45,134 bases of DNA, from the NCBI RefSeq assembly GCF_042679605.1, contig NZ_JBHTMU010000034.1, positions 1 to 45,134 of the forward strand, in the 5' to 3' direction. Within the stretch, counting starts at the first letter, position 1; each line of letters starts with the position of its first letter. Below are positions 1 to 9,455 of the stretch, piece after piece. A program made the translations under genes and the position numbers. This stretch comes from Litorisediminicola beolgyonensis (GTDB lineage: Bacteria > Pseudomonadota > Alphaproteobacteria > Rhodobacterales > Rhodobacteraceae). The notes beneath the pieces are model-generated. The model was given only the letters and a program-made list of their open reading frames with translations. It searched no databases and was not told the origin of the DNA.

Positions 1-1
1 G

Positions 2-1201
2 CCCGCGACCGCCATGGCCCCGCCCGCGCCGCCGCGGTTCCGCCGCACCTGGCTCGACCGGGCGCTCGCTGTGCTCAGGGTCAGCCAGCCCTCCATGATG
101 ATCCTGCGCAGCCTCATCCGGTGGCCGGTGCGCGCGCTGACCGGCGCGCTCGGGATGGCGCTTGCCGTGGCGATCCTGGTGGCATCGAACTTCTTTCCCG
201 ACGCGCTCGAGCACATGATCGACATGGCGTTTCACCAGGCCAACCGCCAGCACGCGGTGCTCTTCTTCAACAACGCCATGCCCGAGAGCGCGCTCGAGGA
301 TGCGCGCCGCCTGCCCGGCGTCCTCCAGGCCGAGGGGCAGCAATACCTGACGGCCGTGCTGACGAACGGCCACCGCTCGAAGCGCGTGGTGATCGAGGCG
401 CGCCGCCCCGGCACCGATCTCAGCCGCGTGGTCGACGAGGCCGGTGCCCCCATCGACGCGCCGCCCGGGGGTCTCATGCTGTCGCGGCGCCTGGCGACGC
501 AATTGGGCGTCGGGCCCGGCGACGTGGTCGAGGCCGAGTTCCTGGGCTTGCGCAAGGGCGCCTTCGACCTGCCCGTCACCCGCCTGACCACCCAGTATTT
601 CGGGCTTGGCGCCTACATGGACCAGGAGACCGCCGACCGGATGTTCCAGCAGGCGCCTCAGGTCTCGGTGATCAATGTTACGCTTGATCCGGCGCAAACC
701 GAGGCCTTCGAAGCCCGGCTGAAGGACCTGCCGCGGCTCGCGGGCCGCGCGATGATGCTGAAGAACCTCGACAGCTTCCGCGAAACGATCAGCCAGAACA
801 TCCTGATCACCACGACGATCTACACCGTGCTTGGCATCCTGATCACCGTCGGCGTCGCCTATAACGGCGCCCGCATCCAGCTGTCCGAGCGCGCACGCGA
901 ACTGGCGAGCCTGCGCATCCTCGGCTTCACCCGCAGCGAGGTCGGCTTCGTGCTGGTGGGCGAGATCATGGCGCTGGCGCTCATCGCCCAGCCTCTGGGC
1001 TGGTGGATCGGCTGGCTGATCGCGAAGCTCATGACCGAGAGCTTCGCGAGCGATCTCTACGCGATCCCGCTCGTCTTCCAGGCGTCGACCTTTTCCACCG
1101 CGAGCCTCATCGTTCTGGCCGCCGCCTTCGCCTCGGTCCTGATCGTCCGCCGCCGCCTCGACCGGCTCGATCTCGTCGCCGTCATGAAAACCCGGGAGTG
1201 A
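2..1201 (+). CDS. ABC transporter permease, FtsX type (5' truncated)
   Basis: C-terminal part of an inner-membrane FtsX/MacB-type ABC permease. The frame is open to the window edge, so the gene starts upstream; the ATG at 14 is probably internal. The visible part has a transmembrane segment around residues 40-57 (counting from the ATG at 14), a roughly 220-residue periplasmic domain, then three hydrophobic helices in the last 130 residues with the FtsX-domain pattern (SERARELASLRILGF). That motif is the cytoplasmic coupling region with the ATPase. The HlyD-type adaptor begins 4 bases after the stop, so the two form a tripartite export unit; the ATPase subunit should lie upstream of the window. 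The exported substrate is unknown. Confidence 0.88.
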   Translation, partial: PATAMAPPAPPRFRRTWLDRALAVLRVSQPSMMILRSLIRWPVRALTGALGMALAVAILVASNFFPDALEHMIDMAFHQANRQHAVLFFNNAMPESALEDARRLPGVLQAEGQQYLTAVLTNGHRSKRVVIEARRPGTDLSRVVDEAGAPIDAPPGGLMLSRRLATQLGVGPGDVVEAEFLGLRKGAFDLPVTRLTTQYFGLGAYMDQETADRMFQQAPQVSVINVTLDPAQTEAFEARLKDLPRLAGRAMMLKNLDSFRETISQNILITTTIYTVLGILITVGVAYNGARIQLSERARELASLRILGFTRSEVGFVLVGEIMALALIAQPLGWWIGWLIAKLMTESFASDLYAIPLVFQASTFSTASLIVLAAAFASVLIVRRRLDRLDLVAVMKTRE

Positions 1202-1205
1202 GTGC

Positions 1206-2420
1206 ATGGCCCAGACCCACAGGAACATCGTATTGGCCGGATTGGGACTGGCCGTCGTCGCCGGGCTCGCCTTCGTGACCTTTCGGCCGGAGCCGGTGCC
1301 AGTCGATCTGCACACCGTCACGCGCAGCGATTTCGAGATCACCGTGGATGTCGACGGCCAGACCCGCGTCGCCGAGATCTACGAGATCGCCGCGCCGATC
1401 TCGGGCATGGCGCTGCGCGCGCCGGTCTCGGTCGGCGATCCGGTCGTTGCGGGCGAGACCGTGGTGGCGCAGGTCGAACCCTCGCTCCCCGGCCTTCTCG
1501 ATGCGCGAACCCGGCTTCAGGCCGAAGCGCATGTCCGCGAGATGGAAGCCGCGCTGAACGTCGCCCGCTCCGACCAGACCAAGGCGCAAGAGGATCTGAC
1601 CTACGCGCAAAGCCAATACGACCGCATCGCCCTGCTGGTGGAGCGCAATGTCGCCTCGATCACCCAGCTCGAAAGCGCCCATCAGCGCCGCGCCATCGCC
1701 GATGCCGCGGTCGCCGCCGCCGAGGCACGGATCGCGCAGGCCACGAGCGGGCTGGATGCCGCGCGCGCCGCGCTGGTCGACATGACCTCGGATGCGGGCG
1801 GCGCGGTCTGCTGCGTGCCGATCCTGGCGCCCGCGGACGGGGTGATCCTTGAGATCGACACCGTCAGCGCGCGGCCCGTGACCGCAGGCACGCGGCTCCT
1901 GTCCCTCGGCGACCCGCGCCAGTTGGAGATCGTCGCCGATATCCTGTCCTCGGACGCCGTCCGCCTGCCGCCCAAGGCCCGTGCCCGGGTCGAACGCTGG
2001 GGCGGCGCGCCGCTCGACGCCCGGCTCGTCCGCATCGACCCCGCCGCGCGCACAAAGATCTCGGCCCTCGGGATCGAGGAGCAGCGGGTCGACGCGATCT
2101 TCGAGATCACCTCGCCGCCCGAGACGTTCCAGCAGCTCGGCCACGGTTTCGCGGTCTTCCTGAGGGTCATCGAATACGAGGAAGCCGACGCGATGCTGAT
2201 CCCGCTCAGCGCCGCCTTCCGCTCGGGCGACGGCTGGTCCGTGTTCCGCGCCGAGGAGGACCGCGTCGTCCGCGTCCCCGTGACCATCGGCCGCCGCAAC
2301 GGCCGCTACGCCACGGTGACGGGCGGCCTCGAGGACGGCGACCGGGTGGTGACCCATCCGAGCCGCGATCTCGAGGATGGCGCCCTTTTCGTCGAGCGCA
2401 GCACCTTCGGAGATCTCTGA
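1206..2420 (+). CDS. HlyD-family periplasmic adaptor subunit
   Basis: Membrane-fusion (adaptor) protein of 404 residues that would link the preceding FtsX-type permease to an outer-membrane channel. It has an N-terminal membrane anchor at about residues 8-25, a lipoyl/barrel-sandwich half (EIAAPISGMALRAPVSVGDPV), an alpha-helical hairpin at about 95-190 rich in Ala/Glu/Gln, the second lipoyl half (PILAPADGVIL) and a beta-barrel region with a C-terminal membrane-proximal domain. The start follows a GGGAGTGAG ribosome-binding stretch. Operonic with the permease (4-base gap). The downstream PHA synthase starts one base after its stop, so they may be co-transcribed although functionally unrelated. 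Confidence 0.88.
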   Translation: MAQTHRNIVLAGLGLAVVAGLAFVTFRPEPVPVDLHTVTRSDFEITVDVDGQTRVAEIYEIAAPISGMALRAPVSVGDPVVAGETVVAQVEPSLPGLLDARTRLQAEAHVREMEAALNVARSDQTKAQEDLTYAQSQYDRIALLVERNVASITQLESAHQRRAIADAAVAAAEARIAQATSGLDAARAALVDMTSDAGGAVCCVPILAPADGVILEIDTVSARPVTAGTRLLSLGDPRQLEIVADILSSDAVRLPPKARARVERWGGAPLDARLVRIDPAARTKISALGIEEQRVDAIFEITSPPETFQQLGHGFAVFLRVIEYEEADAMLIPLSAAFRSGDGWSVFRAEEDRVVRVPVTIGRRNGRYATVTGGLEDGDRVVTHPSRDLEDGALFVERSTFGDL

Positions 2421-2421
2421 C

Positions 2422-4122
2422 ATGGCCGAACACCCCCAACCCGATCTCGACCGCATCCTGCGAAGCAGGATCGGCGCGGTGACCGGCGGCATCTCTCCCG
2501 CCGCGCTTGCCACGGCCTATACCGACTGGGCGCTGCATCTGACGAGCGCGCCGATGCGCCAGATCGACCTCATGCGGCAGGGAGGCGCGAACCTCCTCGA
2601 GGCCTACGCCGCCGCCGCGCTCTGCCCGATGAGCGGCGATCCCGGCGGGCTCTGCGCGCGCCGCGCCTCGGACCGCCGCTTCCAGGGCCCGGCCTGGAGC
2701 CGCCCTCCCTTCAATCTCTTCGCCAACTGGTTTCTCCTCAACCAGGCCTGGTGGGAAAAAGCCACCGCCCCCCTGCCCGGGCTCGATCCCGCGCATCAGC
2801 GCATCGTCTCCTTCGCGGCGCGGCAGATGCTGGACATGCTGTCGCCGTCGAATTTCGCGACCACGAATCCCGACGTGCTCGAGCGCGCGCAGACCGAACA
2901 CGGGGAAAATTTCCTGCGGGGTTTGCGCAACTGGCTCGAAGACATGAACCAGGTGATCACCGGCGCGCGCACGCCCGACCCGGACTACACCGTCGGCGAG
3001 ACCATCGCGGTCACCCCAGGCGAGGTCGTGCTGCGCAACGGGCTGATCGAACTCATCCGCTATCGCCCGACAACAGCGCGCGTCCATGCAAAGCCGATCC
3101 TGATCGTCCCGGCCTGGATCATGAAATACTACATCCTCGATCTCTCGCCCGGGAACTCGATGATCGCCTGGCTCCGCGATCAGGGGTTCGAGGTCTACGC
3201 GATCTCGTGGATAAACCCCGGCCATGAGGACGCGGAGCTGAGCCTGCAGGACTACCTGACCACGGGCTTCGGCGCCGCGCTGGATCACATCGCGCCGGAG
3301 GCCTCGGACCGGGTTCACGCAGTGGGCTATTGCCTCGGCGGCACGCTTCTGGCCGCCGCCGCGGCGGCGATGGCGCGGGACGGGGACGCACGGCTCGGGA
3401 CCGTCTCGCTTCTGGCCGCGCAGGTCGATTTCTCCGAACCGGGCGAGCTCTCGCTCTTCATCAACGAAAGCCAGGTCGCCTTTCTCGAAGACATCATGGC
3501 GCGGCAGGGCTATCTTCGCGCCGACCAGATGGCGGGCGCGTTCCGAATGCTGCGCTCGGCCGACCTGATCTGGAGCCGGGTGATCCGGCATTACCTCTTG
3601 GGCGAACGGACCGAGATGAACGACCTGATGGCCTGGAACAGCGACGCGACCCGGATGCCCGCCCGGATGCATTCCGAGTACCTGCGTCAGATGTTCCTCG
3701 AGAACCGGCTCGCCAAAGGCCGCTTCCGGGTCGGCACCGAGACGGTCGCCCTGTCCGATATCCGCGCGCCGATCTTCTGCCTCGGGACCGAAAAGGACCA
3801 CGTCTCGCCCTGGCGCTCGGTTTTCAAGCTGCATCTTCTGACCGATACCGACGTGACCTTCTGCCTGACCGCAGGCGGCCACAACAGTGGCGTCCTCTCA
3901 GAACCCGGGCATCCCCACCGCCACTACCGCATCCGCGACAAGACCGAAGGCCAGCGCCATATCGACCCCGAGACCTGGGTCGAGACCACGCCCGAGCACG
4001 AGGGCTCGTGGTGGCCCGCCTGGGCGGAGTGGCTGTCCGCACGAAGCGGCGCAGACCGGGTCGCCAAAGAGCGACGGGGCCGCAGCTTGGGCGCGGCCCC
4101 GGGGTCTTACGTCTTTGGCTGA
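2422..4122 (+). CDS. phaC: Poly(3-hydroxyalkanoate) synthase
   Basis: Cytoplasmic granule-bound polymerase that polymerises hydroxyacyl-CoA into PHA. 566 residues, near the usual size for class I PhaC. Visible: the N-terminal PhaC_N domain, an alpha/beta-hydrolase core with the lipase-like box GYCLGG (nucleophile Cys304), the catalytic Asp in GTEKDHV (Asp459) and catalytic His in AGGHNSG (His487). The start chosen is the ATG just after the adaptor stop; a longer reading from 2377 would overlap the adaptor gene. It converges with a phasin gene on the other strand. No depolymerase or PhaR repressor is seen in the window. Confidence 0.95.
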   Translation: MAEHPQPDLDRILRSRIGAVTGGISPAALATAYTDWALHLTSAPMRQIDLMRQGGANLLEAYAAAALCPMSGDPGGLCARRASDRRFQGPAWSRPPFNLFANWFLLNQAWWEKATAPLPGLDPAHQRIVSFAARQMLDMLSPSNFATTNPDVLERAQTEHGENFLRGLRNWLEDMNQVITGARTPDPDYTVGETIAVTPGEVVLRNGLIELIRYRPTTARVHAKPILIVPAWIMKYYILDLSPGNSMIAWLRDQGFEVYAISWINPGHEDAELSLQDYLTTGFGAALDHIAPEASDRVHAVGYCLGGTLLAAAAAAMARDGDARLGTVSLLAAQVDFSEPGELSLFINESQVAFLEDIMARQGYLRADQMAGAFRMLRSADLIWSRVIRHYLLGERTEMNDLMAWNSDATRMPARMHSEYLRQMFLENRLAKGRFRVGTETVALSDIRAPIFCLGTEKDHVSPWRSVFKLHLLTDTDVTFCLTAGGHNSGVLSEPGHPHRHYRIRDKTEGQRHIDPETWVETTPEHEGSWWPAWAEWLSARSGADRVAKERRGRSLGAAPGSYVFG

Positions 4123-4132
4123 GCTCGGACGA

Positions 4133-4504
4133 TCAGCTCTTGTCGCCGCCGGGTTCGACCGGCGCGAGAAGATCGCGGCTCAGCTCGAAGAGCTTGCCGG
4201 TCTCCGCGCGGTACTGGTCGATCGCGGTCTGCAGGAACTCCGCCTGGATTTTCTGCAGCTCGCCCACGTCACGACAATGCAGGATCTGGTGCTGGGTCTT
4301 GACGTCTTCCTTGATCCGGTGCGCGACGAAACTCAGCACCTCGCTGCCCATCTCGCTCAGCGCCTCGGCCCAGGCGACGCTCATCCCGGCGACGGTGTTG
4401 AACCCGTAGGCCTGGAGCGCGGCGGCATCGCTCATCATCTCGGTCGGATCGACCGTGGGCTTGGCGGCGGGCTTGCGGGTCGTCTCGGTGGTTTTCTCAG
4501 GCAT
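4133..4504 (-). CDS. Phasin family protein
   Basis: 123-residue amphipathic helical protein with the phasin_2 character: a Lys/Thr/Pro/Ala-rich N-terminus followed by one long helical region (SWAEALSEMGSEVLSFV-type heptads, then DVGELQKIQAEFLQTAIDQY). Phasins coat PHA granules and control their size. Its stop lies 10 bases from the stop of the convergently transcribed PHA synthase, which supports the role. A GGGAGA ribosome-binding site lies 6 bases before the ATG. Divergent from the P-type ATPase; the 131-base gap between them holds a weak FNR-like box. Confidence 0.88.
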   Translation of the reverse strand: MPEKTTETTRKPAAKPTVDPTEMMSDAAALQAYGFNTVAGMSVAWAEALSEMGSEVLSFVAHRIKEDVKTQHQILHCRDVGELQKIQAEFLQTAIDQYRAETGKLFELSRDLLAPVEPGGDKS

Positions 4505-4562
4505 GGCTGTCTCCCTGTCTCTGGTTCCGCGGGCACCCTAGGCCGAGTCGCGGGGCCAATCG

Positions 4563-4576
4563 TTGATCCTGCGCAA
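4563..4576. promoter_or_regulatory. Weak FNR-like box
   Basis: TTGAT-CCTG-CGCAA: the left half is perfect and the right half keeps three of five positions of the TTGAT-N4-ATCAA consensus. It sits between the divergent phasin (start 4504) and P-type ATPase (start 4636). At 8/10 matches, chance occurrence is possible; listed because two stronger boxes occur in this window. Confidence 0.25.
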
Positions 4577-4635
4577 ATCCCGGGACGCCTCCCGCGGCGC
4601 AGACCCGCGCCCCTGGGCATCCGGACCGAGGCCGC

Positions 4636-7230
4636 ATGACGAACGCCTCGCCCGACAGGACCGGTCCCCGCGCGGGCTTGACGAGCGCCGAGGTCCCGGC
4701 GCTCAGAGAGCGCCACGGCTGGAACGAGCTGCCCCGCCCGACGCCGCCGACCCCGCTGGCGATCTTCCTGCGCCAGTTCCGGGGCTTCCTCGTCCTGATC
4801 CTCGCCGCCGCGGCGGTGATCGCCTTTCTTCTCGACGAGCGGATCGACGCGCTGGCGATCTTTCTGGTGCTGGTCCTGAACGCGATCCTCGGTTTCGTTC
4901 AGGAATGGCGCGCCGAGACCGCGCTCGACGCGCTCCGCGCCATGCTGCATCCCGTGGCGGTCGTCCTGCGCGACGGCGTCGAGCGCCAGATCCCCGCGCG
5001 CGAGATCGTGCCGGGCGACGTGGTCGTAGTGGAAACCGGCGAGGCGATCCCCGCCGACCTGCACCTCTCCGCGGGCACCGATCTGCGCGCCGACGAAAGC
5101 ACGCTGACGGGCGAATCCGTGCCCGTGGACAAGAGCGCGGGCGCCGAGGCCGAGGACGGCCAGCTTTTCGCCGGAACCGCTCTGGTCGCGGGCCGCGCCG
5201 AGGGCGTCGCCGTCGCCACCGGGCTTGCGACCCGGTTCGGGACCGTGGCGCGGCTGACCGGCGAGGTCGGCGAGAAACGCACCAACCTGCAGCGCCGCCT
5301 CGGCAGCCTCGCCCAGCAGATCGGCGCCGGAGCGCTGGCCATCGCCGGGCTCGTGGCGCTCCTCGGCTGGTGGGCCGGGCGGCCTCTTTTCGAGATGGTC
5401 ATGACCGGGCTGTCGCTCGCCGTCGCGATGGTGCCCGAGGGGCTTCCCGCGGTCGTGACGATCACGCTCGCGCTGGGCGCCTCGGCGATGGCGCGCAAAC
5501 ACGCGCTGGCGCGGCGTCTTCAGGCGGTCGACACGCTCGGCGCGGCCTCGGTGATCTGCACCGACAAGACCGGCACCTTGACCGAGAACGCCATGACCGT
5601 CCGCCGTTTCTGGACCCCGGGCGCGGCCTACGAGGTGACGGGCGACGGCTACGACCCGGCTGGCCACATCGCGCGGGACGGAACGCGCGTCCGCGCCGGA
5701 GACGATCCGGTGCTGCGAGCGGCGCTCGCGACCGCCCTCACCTGCACCCATGCCACGCTGCGGCGCGAGGCGGATAGCTGGACGATGATCGGCGATCCGA
5801 CCGAGGGCGCGCTGGTGACGCTCGCCTACAAGGGCTGGGCCGATCCCGTCCCGCCCGAGGCCCGGATCGCGGAAAAACCCTTTTCCAGCGAGCGCAAGCG
5901 CATGAGCGTGTTGGCCCGGGACGGCGACCGCCTGCGCCTGCATGTCAAAGGCGCGCCCGAGATCGTGCTCGCGCGATGCGATCACCTTCTCGGACCAGAT
6001 GGCCCGGTGCCTCTCGACGACGCGACCCGCGCCCGGGTCGAGGCCGCCTATCAGGACATGGCCGGAGACGGGCTGCGGGTTCTCGCGCTCGCCTCTCGCC
6101 TGGCCGCGCCCGACGACATGGACGAAAAGGCCCTCACCTTCCTGGGCCTCGCCGGGATGATGGACCCGCCCCGACCGGAAGTGGCCAAGGCCGTCGCGGA
6201 CGCGCGCTCGGCCGGCATCCGGGTGATGATGATCACCGGCGACGGCCCCCGCACCGCCACCGCGGTCGCCAGGCATATCGGGCTCGGCGCTCCGGACGTG
6301 ATCGAAGGGACCGAGCTCGACACGCTCACCCCCGAGGCCCTGTCCCAGCGGCTCTCGTGCGATGTGCTCTTCGCCCGCACCCGGCCCGAGCACAAGCTCC
6401 GCATCGTCGAGGCGCTGCAGGGCCAGCGCCAGATCGTCGCGATGACCGGCGACGGCGTGAACGACGCCCCCGCGCTCAAGACCGCCGATATCGGCATCGC
6501 GATGGGCCTGCGCGGCACCGAGGTCTCCAAAAGCGCCGCCGACCTGATCCTGCTCGACGACAATTTCTCGACTATCGTCGCGGCCATCGCCGAGGGGCGG
6601 CGGCAATTCGACAATGTGCGCAAGTTCGTCCGCTATCTGCTGTGCTCCAACGCGGGCGAGGTGCTGGCGATTCTCGCCAACCTCGCCCTCGGCGGGCCGC
6701 TGGTGTTTTTGCCCACGCAGATCCTCTGGATGAACCTCGTGACCGACGGGGCGACCGCCGTCGCGCTCGGCCTCGAAGAGGCCGACCCCGACCAGATGCG
6801 CCGCCGCCCGCGCCGGGTGAACGAGCCGATCCTCGGGCGCGTCGGTCTGATCCTGATGCTCTGCTTCGGCATCTACACCGCAGGCGCGAGCCTCTGGCTC
6901 TTCTACACGCTCCTGCCCTCGGGCACGGATCTGGCGCGTACCGTCGCCTTCACCGGCATGCTGGTCTTCGAAAAGGTCAGCGTCTTCGCCTTCCGCTCGC
7001 TCAGCCGGCCGGTCTTGTCCGTCGGCTGGTTCTCGAACCGGTTCCTCGTCGTGGCCTTCTCGATCAGCCTTCTGGCACAGGTCGCGGTGGTCTACTGGCC
7101 GCCGCTCCAGACGCTCCTGCACACGGTGCCGATCGCCGCTGGCCACTGGCTGTCCATCGCCACGCTGGCGCTGCCGCTGATCGTCGTGCCGGAGGGGTTC
7201 AAGATGCTGAATCAGCGCCGCGCGCGCTGA
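4636..7230 (+). CDS. P2A-type cation-transporting ATPase (probable Ca2+ pump)
   Basis: 864-residue inner-membrane P-type ATPase. In order: N-terminal cation-ATPase domain, actuator motif LTGES, membrane helix 4 with VPEGLPA, phosphorylation motif DKTGTLT (Asp310), nucleotide-binding domain, hinge TGDGVNDAP, and a C-terminal block of membrane helices. Helix 5 SNAGE and helix 6 NLVTDG keep the Asn/Glu and Asn/Asp positions that bind Ca2+ in SERCA-type pumps; this is the basis for the calcium call, though Na+ or Mn2+ cannot be excluded. Start has GAGG four bases before the ATG. A stem-loop follows 60 bases after the stop. Confidence 0.92.
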   Translation: MTNASPDRTGPRAGLTSAEVPALRERHGWNELPRPTPPTPLAIFLRQFRGFLVLILAAAAVIAFLLDERIDALAIFLVLVLNAILGFVQEWRAETALDALRAMLHPVAVVLRDGVERQIPAREIVPGDVVVVETGEAIPADLHLSAGTDLRADESTLTGESVPVDKSAGAEAEDGQLFAGTALVAGRAEGVAVATGLATRFGTVARLTGEVGEKRTNLQRRLGSLAQQIGAGALAIAGLVALLGWWAGRPLFEMVMTGLSLAVAMVPEGLPAVVTITLALGASAMARKHALARRLQAVDTLGAASVICTDKTGTLTENAMTVRRFWTPGAAYEVTGDGYDPAGHIARDGTRVRAGDDPVLRAALATALTCTHATLRREADSWTMIGDPTEGALVTLAYKGWADPVPPEARIAEKPFSSERKRMSVLARDGDRLRLHVKGAPEIVLARCDHLLGPDGPVPLDDATRARVEAAYQDMAGDGLRVLALASRLAAPDDMDEKALTFLGLAGMMDPPRPEVAKAVADARSAGIRVMMITGDGPRTATAVARHIGLGAPDVIEGTELDTLTPEALSQRLSCDVLFARTRPEHKLRIVEALQGQRQIVAMTGDGVNDAPALKTADIGIAMGLRGTEVSKSAADLILLDDNFSTIVAAIAEGRRQFDNVRKFVRYLLCSNAGEVLAILANLALGGPLVFLPTQILWMNLVTDGATAVALGLEEADPDQMRRRPRRVNEPILGRVGLILMLCFGIYTAGASLWLFYTLLPSGTDLARTVAFTGMLVFEKVSVFAFRSLSRPVLSVGWFSNRFLVVAFSISLLAQVAVVYWPPLQTLLHTVPIAAGHWLSIATLALPLIVVPEGFKMLNQRRAR

Positions 7231-7289
7231 TCTGCCGCGCTCAGCCCCATCACTCATTGGCAGCGACAGGACGGAGGATGCAGACCGCG

Positions 7290-7312
7290 GCCTCGGACAG
7301 TCCCTCCGAGGC
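7290..7312 (+). terminator. Stem-loop after the P-type ATPase gene
   Basis: Eight-base inverted repeat GCCTCGGA / TCCGAGGC with a 7-base loop, 60 bases after the ATPase stop. No U-tract follows, so it is either a weak terminator or an mRNA 3'-end stabiliser. Confidence 0.4.
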
Positions 7313-7432
7313 CTGACTGGCGTATCTCACGAGACCTCCCAACACGCCGATCCCTCCCAACGCATCACTTGCCGTTTCCCTTGTCCCTTCCGCCTGCTAG
7401 GGATCTGCCGCACGCGGAGAATGAGGCGGGAC

Positions 7433-8509
7433 ATGACCGGGGTTTTGGCAAGCCAGCAGATCGAGACGCTGCTCGAAACCGGTGCGATCAGCATCGAGAC
7501 CGACCTGGCCGAGGGTCAGGTCCAGCCCGCGAGCCTCGATCTGAGGCTCGGGACGGTCGCCCACCGGGTGCGCGCGTCGTTCCTTGCCGGGACCGGGCGC
7601 AGCGTCGCCGAGCGGCTCGACGAGTTCCGCATGCACACGATCGACCTGAGCCAGGGCGCGGTCCTCGAGAAGGGCTGCGTCTACGTGGTGCCGCTAATGG
7701 AGAGCCTCGCGCTCCCCGACGACATCCAGGCCATCGCCAATGCCAAGAGCTCGACCGGGCGGCTCGACCTTCTGACCCGCACGATCTGCGACGGCGGCAC
7801 CGAGTTCGACCGCATCGCGCCCGGCTATACCGGACCGCTCTATGCCGAGATCTGCCCCCGCTCCTTCTCGGTTCTGGTCCGTCCCGGCATGCGGCTCAAC
7901 CAGGTCCGCTTCCGCCGTGGGCAATCCGTCCTGACCGACGCCGAACTGACCGCGCTCCACGAGAGCGACACGCTGGTCTCGGGCGGACCGGCGGTCATTT
8001 CCGACGGGCTGGGCTTCTCCGTCGATCTGAAGCCCGAGGGCACCGACCTCGTCGGCTACCGCGCCAAACCCCATACCGGCGTGATCGACCTCGACCGGAT
8101 CGGCAAATACGACCCCAGCGAATTCTGGGAAGAACTGCGCACCACCGAGGGCCGCATCATCCTCGACCCCGACGCCTTCTACATCCTCGTGAGCCGCGAA
8201 GCGGTCCACATCCCGCCCGCCTATGCCGCCGAGATGGCGCCCTATCTCGCCATGGTCGGCGAGTTCCGCGTCCATTACGCCGGGTTCTTCGATCCGGGCT
8301 TCGGCCATGCCGGTGCGGGTGGCACCGGGTCCCGCGGCGTCCTCGAAGTGCGCTGCCACGAGGCGCCTTTCGTTCTGGAACACGGGCAGGTCGTGGGGCG
8401 GCTGGTCTACGAGCGGATGGACGAGGAACCGCGCCAGGTCTACGGCGCGGGCATCTCCTCGAACTACCAGGGACAGGGTCTGAAGCTCTCCAAGCATTTT
8501 CGCGCCTGA
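7433..8509 (+). CDS. dcd: 2'-deoxycytidine 5'-triphosphate deaminase (double-length form)
   Basis: Deaminates dCTP to dUTP for thymidylate synthesis. 358 residues, about twice the length of E. coli Dcd: the alphaproteobacterial form with two dUTPase/Dcd-fold halves. The N-terminal half carries QPASLDLRLG, SSTGRLDLLTRTICDGG and GYTGPLYAEI; the C-terminal half has a second hydrophobic beta-rich domain ending in SSNYQGQGLKLSKHF. An ATG lies 12 bases upstream at 7421 in the same frame, but there GGAGA abuts the start codon, whereas GAGG sits 6 bases before 7433; family proteins also begin close to this point. Confidence 0.92.
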   Translation: MTGVLASQQIETLLETGAISIETDLAEGQVQPASLDLRLGTVAHRVRASFLAGTGRSVAERLDEFRMHTIDLSQGAVLEKGCVYVVPLMESLALPDDIQAIANAKSSTGRLDLLTRTICDGGTEFDRIAPGYTGPLYAEICPRSFSVLVRPGMRLNQVRFRRGQSVLTDAELTALHESDTLVSGGPAVISDGLGFSVDLKPEGTDLVGYRAKPHTGVIDLDRIGKYDPSEFWEELRTTEGRIILDPDAFYILVSREAVHIPPAYAAEMAPYLAMVGEFRVHYAGFFDPGFGHAGAGGTGSRGVLEVRCHEAPFVLEHGQVVGRLVYERMDEEPRQVYGAGISSNYQGQGLKLSKHFRA

Positions 8510-8729
8510 CCGCGAAATCGCCGGGAACGCGCGGCCCTGCGTCTTCGTTCCAGCGAAACATGCAAGACCGCACCTGCTGAACATATTTTTGCCGATCACC
8601 TTAAAGGTTGGCGAAAAGGCGCTGAACAGCAAACATTTTTCAGAAGCCCACGGAACGGATCGGGGCTCTCGCGGCTTCTCCTTCCCAGACGGCCCCGGCA
8701 TTCGGGGTCTTTGGAAACGGAGAAGATCA

Positions 8730-9392
8730 ATGATCCGCAAGACCAACCTTCTGACCGCCGCCGCGCTCTGCGGCCTCGCCGCAGCCCCGGTTTCGGCCGC
8801 GATGACCGCGTCGGCGACGACCGACCTCAACCTCCGCGCAGGCCCCGGACCGCAGTATGCCGTCCAGAGCGTCATCCCCGCCGAGGGCGCCGTCGATGTC
8901 GCAGGTTGCCTCGAAGCCGGTGAGTGGTGCGAAGTGACCTATGACGGCACGTCCGGCTGGGCCTATTCCGCCTATCTGACAACCCCGGTCGAGAACGAGC
9001 CGGTCGTCATCTACCAGAACACCGACCGCGTGAAGGTCGAGACCGTCACCTATGACAACACCACCGAAGAAGCCGTCGGCGCCGCGTCCGTCGGTGCCTG
9101 GGGTGCGGCTGTCGGCTCGCTGATCGTGGGTGGCCCTGCCGCCGCCGCAGCCGGTGCCGTGATCGGTGCCGCCGTGGGTGCCGAGTCCGTGCCGGAAGAG
9201 ACCGTGACCTACGTCACCGCGAACCCGGTCGAGCCGGTCTACCTGAACGGCGAAGTCGTCGTGGGCGCAGGTATCCCCGACACCGTGACGCTCTACGAAG
9301 TGCCGGACGCACAGTACCAGTACGTCAACGTGAACGAGCAGTATGTCGTGGTGAACCCCGAGAACCGCCGCATCGTGCGCGTCATCCGCTGA
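8730..9392 (+). CDS. Secreted SH3 / DUF1236 domain protein
   Basis: 220-residue exported protein. A typical Sec signal peptide (MIRKTNLLTAAALCGLAAAP, cleavage after VSA) is followed by a bacterial SH3 domain (TDLNLRAGPGPQYAVQSVIP to GWAYSAYL), a glycine/alanine-rich hydrophobic stretch at about 125-150 that resembles a glycine-zipper segment, and a C-terminal DUF1236-type region (VYLNGEVVVGAG ... NPENRRIVRVIR). SH3_3 domains of this type often bind cell-wall material; the exact function is unknown. Start supported by GGAG before the ATG. A strong terminator follows 30 bases after the stop. Confidence 0.87.
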   Translation: MIRKTNLLTAAALCGLAAAPVSAAMTASATTDLNLRAGPGPQYAVQSVIPAEGAVDVAGCLEAGEWCEVTYDGTSGWAYSAYLTTPVENEPVVIYQNTDRVKVETVTYDNTTEEAVGAASVGAWGAAVGSLIVGGPAAAAAGAVIGAAVGAESVPEETVTYVTANPVEPVYLNGEVVVGAGIPDTVTLYEVPDAQYQYVNVNEQYVVVNPENRRIVRVIR

Positions 9393-9422
9393 TCGCAGCT
9401 TTCGCGATCAAGCAGAGATCAG

Positions 9423-9450
9423 GGCCCCGGCACATCGCCGGGGCCTTTTT
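9423..9450 (+). terminator. Rho-independent terminator after the SH3/DUF1236 gene
   Basis: Perfect 9-base stem GGCCCCGGC / GCCGGGGCC with a 5-base loop followed by TTTTT. It separates the plus-strand SH3 gene from the convergent membrane protein gene that ends at 9456. Confidence 0.88.
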
Positions 9451-9455
9451 CCGTC

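Noticed and set aside
121..687. Arg/Ala-rich plus-strand frame inside the ABC permease gene
   Set aside because: Alternate frame of a real gene with low-complexity translation.
4435..7257. Long minus-strand open frame opposite the P-type ATPase
   Set aside because: High-GC shadow of a clear gene; its translation is low-complexity Arg/Gly/Asp/Glu/His without motifs.
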